From Pseudonocardia sp. (GTDB taxonomy: Bacteria > Actinomycetota > Actinomycetes > Mycobacteriales > Pseudonocardiaceae): a DNA stretch of 52,257 nt. The notes beneath the pieces are model-generated. The model had not been told where the DNA came from, searched no databases, and was given only the letters and a program-made list of their open reading frames with translations. Positions 46,629-52,257 of the stretch are shown in pieces (positions within the stretch are counted from its first letter, which is position 1; each line of letters begins with the position of its first letter). Where the stretch lies: the NCBI GenBank assembly GCA_019244295.1, contig JAFASX010000045.1, forward strand, positions 1-52,257, in the 5' to 3' direction. The position numbers and the translations under genes were made by a program.

Positions 46629-46694
46629 ATGGATACGACCGCGGCGGACACGACCGCTCCTGACTTGAGAACCGGGGACCCCACCGTGCAATGA
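46629..46694 (+). CDS. Possible 21-codon coupling frame before kdpD
   Basis: ATG 46629 opens MDTTAADTTAPDLRTGDPTV, and its TGA overlaps the kdpD ATG as ATGA. The peptide is hydrophilic and low in complexity, so a functional protein is doubtful. The geometry, however, would let ribosomes leaving this frame restart on kdpD, which otherwise has no close ribosome site (only GGGGACCCC about 12 bp upstream). It could equally be chance. Confidence 0.25.
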   Translation: MDTTAADTTAPDLRTGDPTVQ

Positions 46695-49258
46695 GCAGTA
46701 TTGATCGGCCCGCTCGCCGCGGCCATCTGCGGATCTACCTGGGTTGCGCGCCCGGCGTCGGCAAGACGTTCGCCATGCTCGGGGAGGCACGCCGGCGCGC
46801 CGAGCGGGGAACGGATGTCGTGGTCGGCATCGTGGTCACTCATGGGCGGCCCAAGACGGTCGCCCTGCTGGAGGGCCTTGAGATGCTGCCATTGCGTACG
46901 GTGAACTACCGGGGCAATGAGTTCACCGAGCTGGACACCGACGCCGTGCTCGCCCGCCGGCCGGCGTTGGTGCTGGTCGACGAGCTGGCGCACACCTGTG
47001 TACCAGGGTCGCGCCACGAGAAACGGTGGCAGGACATCGACGAGCTGTTGGACGCCGGCATCGATGTGCTGTCCACCGTGAACGTGCAACATCTGGAGTC
47101 GCTCAACGACGTCGTGGAGAAGATCACCGGTGTGCGGCAGCGGGAGACTGTGCCGGACGAATGGGTGCGGGCCGCGGAACAGGTCGAACTGGTCGACATC
47201 ACCCCGGAGGCGCTACGGCGGCGGATGGCGCACGGCAACATCTACCGCCCGGAGAAGATCGATGCGGCGCTGTCGAACTACTTCAAACCGGTCAACCTGG
47301 TGGCCTTGCGGGAACTAGCGCTCTTGTGGTTGGCCGATGAAGTTGATGTGGCGCTGCAGCGGTACCGGGCAGAGCAGCGGATCACCGAGGTGTGGGAGGC
47401 CAGGGAACGGGTGGTGGTCGCGGTCACCGGTGGACCCGAGAGCGAGACCGTGCTGCGCCGCGCCGCCCGGATCGCCAAACGAGCCGGATCGGCCGACCTG
47501 CTGTGTGTGCACGTGCTGCGCGGCGACGGGTTGACCGGGGCACCCCCGGCCGCGCTGGCCCGGTTGCGTCGGCTGGCCGACGACGTGGGTGCCTCGTTCC
47601 ACACCGTGGTTGGCGGAGATGACATCCCCGCCGCTCTGCTTGACTTCGCTCGGGGCGCGAACGCCACCCAGCTGGTGCTCGGCACGTCGCGGCGCTCCCG
47701 GCTGGCCCGGTTGATCAATCCTGGCATCGGGGCGAACGTCGTGCAGGACTCCGGATCCATCGACGTGCACATGGTCACCCATCCCGAAGCGGCTGGAGGG
47801 CCACTGGTCCGGCGGATCCACAGCGCGGTCTCGGTGCGTCGACAGACGCTGGGCTGGGTGCTCGCGGTCATATTGCCGGGGATCGCGACCGCGATCGGCG
47901 TGGTCGGCAGAGGCGTCGTCGAGTTGTCGACCGATGTGGTGTTGCTCGTTTTCGTCACGGTTGTCGTTGCCCTTGTCGGTGGGCTCGGGCCGGCGCTACT
48001 GGCCGCCCTGGCTGGCGGGTTGTTGCTGGACTACTTCCTCACTCCACCGCTGTTCTCTTTTGCTATTACCGAGAGGTCCTCCGCGATCACCCTGATGGTG
48101 ATGGTCCTGGTCGCGGTCGCGGTCGCGCTAGTGGTCGACCAGGCCGCCCGGCGCGCCGAGCTGGCGGCTCACGCTCAGACCGAGGCCGCTCTGCTGGCTT
48201 CGTTCGCGCGGACCGTGCTGACCCGTGCTGATCCGCTGCCCCGGCTGCTGGAGAAGGTGGCGGAGGCGTTCGGGCTGCGCTCGGTGGCGGTGTTGGAACG
48301 GACTTCGGACAAGGCGGAAGGGCCGGTTGGGTGGCGACCCGCGGCGTGCTTCGGACCGGCCGACTGTCTGCGCCTCGAGGATGCTGACGTCGACGTGGCG
48401 GTGGAGGACGTACATCTGGTCGGGTCGGGCCGGCCGCTTGCCGCCGCCGACCGGCGAGTGCTGGAAGCGGTAGCCGGACAGGTGTTGCTGGCATTGCGCA
48501 ACCAGCGCGTGGCCGCCGAGGCCGCCTCGGCCCGCCGGGCCGCCGAGGGTGACCGGCTGCGTTCGGCGTTGCTCTCGGCCGTTGGCCACGACCTGCGCAC
48601 ACCGTTGACCTCGATCAAGGCCGCCGCTGGCAGCTTGCGCGACCCGGGGCTGACGCTGTCCGAGCTCGATCGCGCTGAGCTGGCGGCCACCATCGAAGAA
48701 TCGGCCGATCGGTTGACCACACTGGTCGACAACCTGCTGGACTCCTCACGGCTGGCTTCCGGCGCAGTCGTGCCCCAGCTGCGGCCGGTGGGTTACGGCG
48801 AGGTGGTGACGTTGGCGTTGGCAGGGGTGGATGGGGCGCGGCGGGTGTCGGTCGAGATTGACGAGACGCTGCCCGATGTGCTGGCCGACGCTGGCCTGCT
48901 GGAGCGGGTGGTGGCGAACGTGGTGGACAACGCGCTGCGGCATGGTCGGGGCGCGCCGGTCGCGGTACGGGCCAGCGCGTACGCCGAGCGAGTCGAGCTG
49001 CGCGTGGTGGACTCCGGACCCGGCCTGCCCAAGGATACTGGGGATGAGTTGTTCGCCCCGTTCCAACGCCCCGGTGACCGGGACGCCACGGTCGGCGTTG
49101 GGCTGGGGTTGAGCGTCGCGCGTGGATTCACTGAGGCGATGGGTGGCACGCTGACCGCGGAGGACACCCCGGGCGGTGGGCTGACTATGGTGATCTCGCT
49201 TGCTCAAACTGGTGCTCCAGCCGCAGCCGAGGCTCCGGATCCGGTGGCGTCGGCGTGA
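46691..49258 (+). CDS. kdpD: Osmosensitive K+ sensor histidine kinase KdpD
   Basis: An 855-residue sensor kinase. The N-terminal KdpD domain (about 10-220) has the Walker A-like GCAPGVGKTFAML (18-30) and LVLVDELAHTCVPGSRHEKRWQD; a universal-stress-protein domain follows (about 240-365). Transmembrane helices lie at about 386-485 (WVLAVILPGIATAIGVVG, VVLLVFVTVVVALVGGLG), then a GAF-like region (about 500-610), the dimerisation helix with phospho-acceptor His633 in SAVGHDLRTPLTSIKAA, and an HATPase_c domain (NVVDNALRHG, GVGLGLSVARGFTEAMGG). It senses low K+ or osmotic stress and phosphorylates KdpE. It overlaps kdpE by 4 bp. Confidence 0.97.
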   Translation: MSSIDRPARRGHLRIYLGCAPGVGKTFAMLGEARRRAERGTDVVVGIVVTHGRPKTVALLEGLEMLPLRTVNYRGNEFTELDTDAVLARRPALVLVDELAHTCVPGSRHEKRWQDIDELLDAGIDVLSTVNVQHLESLNDVVEKITGVRQRETVPDEWVRAAEQVELVDITPEALRRRMAHGNIYRPEKIDAALSNYFKPVNLVALRELALLWLADEVDVALQRYRAEQRITEVWEARERVVVAVTGGPESETVLRRAARIAKRAGSADLLCVHVLRGDGLTGAPPAALARLRRLADDVGASFHTVVGGDDIPAALLDFARGANATQLVLGTSRRSRLARLINPGIGANVVQDSGSIDVHMVTHPEAAGGPLVRRIHSAVSVRRQTLGWVLAVILPGIATAIGVVGRGVVELSTDVVLLVFVTVVVALVGGLGPALLAALAGGLLLDYFLTPPLFSFAITERSSAITLMVMVLVAVAVALVVDQAARRAELAAHAQTEAALLASFARTVLTRADPLPRLLEKVAEAFGLRSVAVLERTSDKAEGPVGWRPAACFGPADCLRLEDADVDVAVEDVHLVGSGRPLAAADRRVLEAVAGQVLLALRNQRVAAEAASARRAAEGDRLRSALLSAVGHDLRTPLTSIKAAAGSLRDPGLTLSELDRAELAATIEESADRLTTLVDNLLDSSRLASGAVVPQLRPVGYGEVVTLALAGVDGARRVSVEIDETLPDVLADAGLLERVVANVVDNALRHGRGAPVAVRASAYAERVELRVVDSGPGLPKDTGDELFAPFQRPGDRDATVGVGLGLSVARGFTEAMGGTLTAEDTPGGGLTMVISLAQTGAPAAAEAPDPVASA

Positions 49259-49935
49259 CGCGGGTGTTGGTCGTCGACGACGATGCGCGGATCCTGCGCG
49301 CGCTGCGGATCCACCTGAGCGCGCGGGGTTACCAGGTGCTGACCGCCACTAACGGCGCCGACGCGCTGCGGGCCGCCGCGGACGGCCATCCCGACGTCGT
49401 GGTGCTCGACCTCGGGTTGCCCAATCTGGACGGGACCGAGGTGATCGCCGGGCTGCGCGGCTGGACCCAGGTGCCCATCATCGTGCTGTCCGCCCGAACC
49501 GATTCGGCCGACAAAGTGGATGCACTGGATGCCGGGGCCGATGACTACGTCACTAAGCCATTCGGCATGGCCGAGCTACTGGCCCGGCTGCGCGCGGCGG
49601 TGCGCCGCTCGGCGGTAACCAAGATCAGCGGCGACCCGGTGGTGACCACTGCCACCTTCAGTGTGGACCTAGTTGCCAAGAAAGTGGTGCGCGACAACGC
49701 CGAGGTGCATTTGACCCCCACCGAATGGGGAATTCTTGAGCAGCTGGTCCGCAACCGGGGCAAGCTGGTCGGCCAGCGTGAGCTGCTGCACGAGGTGTGG
49801 GGCCCGTCGTATGGCAAGGAAACCAACTACCTGCGGGTTTACTTAGCCCAATTGCGGCGCAAACTGGAACCCAACCCCGCCGCGCCCCGGCATCTCATCA
49901 CCGAGCCCGGCATGGGTTACCGCTTCGAGCTGTGA
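49255..49935 (+). CDS. kdpE: Response regulator KdpE (OmpR family)
   Basis: A 226-residue response regulator that activates kdpFABC. The receiver domain begins TRVLVVDDDARILRALRIHL, the phospho-acceptor is Asp52 in VVVLDLGLP, and DYVTKPF carries the conserved lysine. The C-terminal OmpR winged helix shows HLTPTEWGILEQLVRNRGKLVGQRELLHEVWGP and TNYLRVYLAQLRRKLEPNP, ending GMGYRFEL. The GTG overlaps the kdpD stop (GTGA). The reading frame continues past its stop straight into a methyltransferase fragment in the same frame. Confidence 0.97.
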   Translation: MTRVLVVDDDARILRALRIHLSARGYQVLTATNGADALRAAADGHPDVVVLDLGLPNLDGTEVIAGLRGWTQVPIIVLSARTDSADKVDALDAGADDYVTKPFGMAELLARLRAAVRRSAVTKISGDPVVTTATFSVDLVAKKVVRDNAEVHLTPTEWGILEQLVRNRGKLVGQRELLHEVWGPSYGKETNYLRVYLAQLRRKLEPNPAAPRHLITEPGMGYRFEL

Positions 49936-49938
49936 ACA

Positions 49939-50367
49939 GGTGGGTTTGAGGAGCTGCTCGAGGACGTCCAGCTGGGTCCCGCCGAGCCGATTGTCGACGT
50001 CGGCGGCGGAGCCTCGGTGCTGGTTGACCGGTTGCTCGATGCTGGCCACCGCGATCTCACCGTACTCGATGTCTCCGAGCACGCGTTGAGCCTGGCCCGG
50101 CATCGGCTGGGTCCAAGACGCGCAGGCTACGTGCGGTGGATCGAAGCCGATCTGCTGCGCTGGGAGCCGCCGAGGTGTTGCCAGCTGTGGCACGACCGGG
50201 CGGTGTTCCACTTCGTCACCGATCCCACCGACCGAGAGCGCTACCGCGAGCTCGCGGCCACCGCGCTCGAGCCAGCGTTCACCTCGGTGTCCTCCCGTCG
50301 GGAGGTGCACCGTACACCGGCGGGCGTGACTCAGCCGTTCATTTGGCTTTTGGCGCACCGGGTCTGA
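49939..50367 (+). pseudogene. Class I SAM-dependent methyltransferase remnant
   Basis: A fragment beginning 3 bp after the kdpE stop and in the same frame. Recognisable are the SAM motif I strand (EPIVDVGGGASVLVDRLLDAG), motif II (LTVLDVSEHALSLARHRLG), then WHDRAVFHFVTDPTDRERY and the C-terminal HRTPAGVTQPFIWLLAHRV. The usual N-terminal helix (SWYQREPT-like start) is absent and the first possible initiator is GTG 50017, inside motif I. The middle of the family (the long loop after the ATAL helix, usually with an ADGPE..SGLPV block) is also missing, so the sheet cannot be complete. Degenerate gene is the best reading. Confidence 0.75.
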
Positions 50368-50420
50368 GGTCCTTGCCGGCCACCACGCCAGAGCAGTCTG
50401 TCTGGTGGGATGCCCGAAGC

Positions 50421-51098
50421 TTAACTGCCGAAGTCCTGTGTCCAGTAGTGGCCGACGGCGACGTAGCCGACCCCAATCGAGGTGAACCCGCAGTTCAGGA
50501 TGTTACGTCGGTGCGGAGGCGAATTCATCCAGACGCTCATCACCTCGGCTGCGGTCTCCTGGCCTCGGGCGACGTTCTCGCCGCCGGAGTTCATCGGATA
50601 CCCGGCGCTTCGTTCCCGGTCAGCGAAGCCCTGTCCCTCGGGGTCTTGGTGGCCGAAAAATCCCCGGGCGGCCATGTCTGCGGAGTGTCGCTGGGCCGAG
50701 CGCACCAACCGATGGTCGACCTTGAGCGGATTACACCCGACTTCAACGCGCCGGGCGTTAGTGATGGACACCACCTCCGCGGCCGGGCCGGACAACAACG
50801 ACGATACCGGCGGCGGCAACGGTGATACTCCTGGCGGCGCTGGTGGCAACTCCGGTATGAATGGAATGGGCGGGACGGGCGGCGGGATGGGCAGCAGCAG
50901 CGGCCGGCGGCGTGGTGGTCGCAGCGGTGCGTCGGCGGCGAGCGCGGGGCCAATCGGGCTGTGTGCGGCCATCGCGGCCGTCGTGCCGGCGGCCGGTTGC
51001 TTGAGCTGATCGAGAAAGACAGCGAGCACGGTTACCAACGCGCCGGTGGCCAGCCCGACAAGTATCGGCCTGATTCGGCGACGCCCGCTCGCGGCCAC
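50421..51098 (-). CDS. Secreted/anchored CAP-domain (SCP-PR1) protein
   Basis: A 225-residue exported protein. Residues about 10-31 form a hydrophobic signal or anchor (ILVGLATGALVTVLAVFLD), followed by a proline-rich linker (about 55-100, PPVPPIPFIPELPPAPP). The C-terminal CAP domain (about 105-225) shows AEVVSITNARRVEVGCNPLKVDHRLVRSAQRHSADMAARGFFGH, YPMNSGGENVARGQETAAEVMSVWMNSPPHRRNILNCGFTSIGVGYV and a final YWTQDFG. Bacterial CAP proteins are often cell-wall associated; a specific activity is not known. Two cysteines are positioned for a disulfide. It converges on the methyltransferase remnant and is divergent from acyP. Confidence 0.9.
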   Translation of the reverse strand: MAASGRRRIRPILVGLATGALVTVLAVFLDQLKQPAAGTTAAMAAHSPIGPALAADAPLRPPRRRPLLLPIPPPVPPIPFIPELPPAPPGVSPLPPPVSSLLSGPAAEVVSITNARRVEVGCNPLKVDHRLVRSAQRHSADMAARGFFGHQDPEGQGFADRERSAGYPMNSGGENVARGQETAAEVMSVWMNSPPHRRNILNCGFTSIGVGYVAVGHYWTQDFGS

Positions 51099-51126
51099 GG
51101 CGCGTGAACATAGCAGACTGCGAATT

Positions 51127-51411
51127 GTGAACGACGACCGCGCCGCTCGGCTTACCGCATGGGTCCATGGGCACGTTCAGGGGGTGGGATTCCGCTGGTG
51201 GACGCGCTCCCGGGCGCTGGAGCTCGGCTTGGTCGGGAGTGCTACGAATCTCAGTGACGGTCGGGTCGAGATCATGGTTGAAGGCTCGCGGGCCGCCTGT
51301 GAGCGTCTTCTGGCCATGTTGCGCGGGGGCGCAACCCCTGGCCGAGTCGATCAGGTGACCGAGCTGTGGGGCGAGCCAAAGGGCCAGCTGCGCTCATTCT
51401 CCGAGCGCTGA
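51127..51411 (+). CDS. acyP: Acylphosphatase
   Basis: A 94-residue acylphosphatase hydrolysing carboxyl-phosphate bonds. The active-site motif is [20 protein letters not shown], with the catalytic Arg in GVGFR, and the catalytic Asn lies in [20 protein letters not shown] 51127 gives the family start; an in-frame start at 51046 would overlap the divergent CAP gene. It precedes smc by 37 bp, an arrangement conserved in actinobacteria. Confidence 0.95.
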   Translation: MNDDRAARLTAWVHGHVQGVGFRWWTRSRALELGLVGSATNLSDGRVEIMVEGSRAACERLLAMLRGGATPGRVDQVTELWGEPKGQLRSFSER

Positions 51412-51448
51412 GACGTGTCCGGGGAGGGAGAAAGGAGCAACTTCCGCT

Positions 51449-52257
51449 GTGCATCTCAAACGCCTGACGCTGAAGGGCTTCAAGTCCTTCGCTTCGGCAA
51501 CCGAGTTGCGATTCGAACCGGGTATCACCTGCGTGGTCGGCCCCAATGGGTCCGGCAAATCCAACGTGGTCGATGCGATCATGTGGGTGTTCGGTGAGCA
51601 GGGCGCGAAGGCGCTGCGCGGCGGCAAGATGGAGGACGTCATCTTCGCCGGTACGGCCGGGCGGGCCCCGCTGGGCCGCGCCGAGGTGACCCTGACCATC
51701 GACAACAACGACGGCGCGCTGCCGATCGAGTACACCGAGGTGTCGATCACCCGGCGGATGTTCCGGGACGGCGCCAGCGAGTACGAGATCAACGGCAATT
51801 CCTGCCGGCTCCTGGACATCCAGGAGCTGCTCAGCGACTCCGGCATCGGCCGGGAGATGCACATCATCGTCGGCCAGGGCCGGCTCGACGCGATGCTGCA
51901 CGCCAAGCCCGAGGACCGACGGGCCTTCATCGAGGAAGCGGCCGGCGTCCTCAAGCACCGCAAGCGCAAGGAAAAGGCGCTGCGCAAGCTCGACGCGATG
52001 CAGGTCAACCTCAACCGGTTGACCGACCTGACCGCCGAACTGCGCCGTCAGCTCAAGCCGCTCGGCAGGCAGGCCGAGGTGGCCCGGCGGGCCGCGGGCA
52101 TCCAGGCGGACCTGCGCGACGCCCGGCTCCGGCTGCTCGCCGACGACCTCGTGCAGTTGCGCGGCGAGCTCGAGCGCGAGGTCGCCGACGAAGAGGCGGT
52201 CCGTGCCCGCCGCGCGGAGGTCGAGGCCGCGCTCGAGCAGGCCCGTGCCCGCGAGAG
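51449..52257 (+). CDS. smc: Chromosome segregation protein SMC (5' part only)
   Basis: The first 269 residues of the SMC condensin ATPase, running off the window end without a stop. It begins [21 protein letters not shown], with Walker [15 protein letters not shown], the Q-loop-like [24 protein letters not shown] and the conserved [35 protein letters not shown] that closes the head, after which the coiled coil starts ([24 protein letters not shown]). The GTG at 51449 is preceded by AAAGGAG (51431-51437) with 11-bp spacing. SMC organises and segregates the chromosome with ScpA/ScpB. Confidence 0.97.
   Translation, partial: MHLKRLTLKGFKSFASATELRFEPGITCVVGPNGSGKSNVVDAIMWVFGEQGAKALRGGKMEDVIFAGTAGRAPLGRAEVTLTIDNNDGALPIEYTEVSITRRMFRDGASEYEINGNSCRLLDIQELLSDSGIGREMHIIVGQGRLDAMLHAKPEDRRAFIEEAAGVLKHRKRKEKALRKLDAMQVNLNRLTDLTAELRRQLKPLGRQAEVARRAAGIQADLRDARLRLLADDLVQLRGELEREVADEEAVRARRAEVEAALEQARARE

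Overview
The window is GC-rich, gene-dense chromosomal DNA from an actinobacterium. The order ndgR-leuC-leuD-mutT1-ppk-cofC-plsC-gpsA-ddl-DUF3515-thiL-ung-rpmB-(fakA-like)-recG-pyc-rsmD-coaD-sepIVA-DUF177-rpmF-rnc-mutM-acyP-smc parallels the Mycobacterium tuberculosis Rv2989-Rv2922 region as I remember it. An F420 gene (cofC/fbiD), a SepIVA homologue and frequent GTG starts fit too. A member of the Pseudonocardiales with autotrophic capacity is my best guess; no 16S gene is present to settle it.

Layout. (1) 1-6.3 kb is a Calvin-Benson-Bassham block: the 3' part of a red-type (form IC/ID) RuBisCO large-subunit gene, cbbS, the AAA+ activase cbbX and a LysR regulator (cbbR), then an opposite-strand NarL-type two-component pair and phosphoribulokinase. 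(2) 6.3-18.9 kb is mostly conserved core: IclR regulator/leuCD, mutT1, ppk, cofC, plsC, gpsA, a flavin/F420-binding-type protein, ddl, DUF3515, a stand-alone Lrp ligand domain and thiL. (3) 18.9-24.1 kb lies between thiL and ung, which are nearly adjacent in mycobacteria: an orphan AbrB-like mini-protein, a complete glcDEF glycolate-oxidase operon, a small unrecognised protein and an internally shortened gamma-carbonic-anhydrase-like gene. (4) 24.1-38.0 kb is core again: ung, rpmB, a DAK/FakA-like gene, recG, a membrane protein, pyruvate carboxylase, rsmD, coaD, sepIVA, DUF177, rpmF, rnc and mutM. (5) 38.0-50.4 kb is a potassium island placed between mutM and acyP-smc: a KimA-like APC transporter, a CPA1 cation/proton antiporter, a 27-residue membrane micro-protein, kdpFABC and kdpDE, ending in a methyltransferase remnant. 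(6) A secreted CAP-domain protein, acyP and the start of smc close the window.

The genes suggest two linked physiologies. RuBisCO, its activase and PRK fix CO2, and glcDEF can oxidise the glycolate produced by RuBisCO's oxygenase reaction, so carbon fixation and photorespiratory salvage sit within 25 kb. The potassium island joins a P-type high-affinity K+ pump, its sensor pair, a secondary K+ importer family and an exchanger, giving a K+/osmotic homeostasis unit.

No wholly new multi-gene system is evident. The most interesting items are the micro-ORF ahead of kdpF, the K+ island as a unit, the two-component system inside the CBB cluster, a dispersed palindromic repeat with a GACTTCGCAT core, a His/Cys tandem repeat inside the FakA-like protein, and two genes that look internally contracted.
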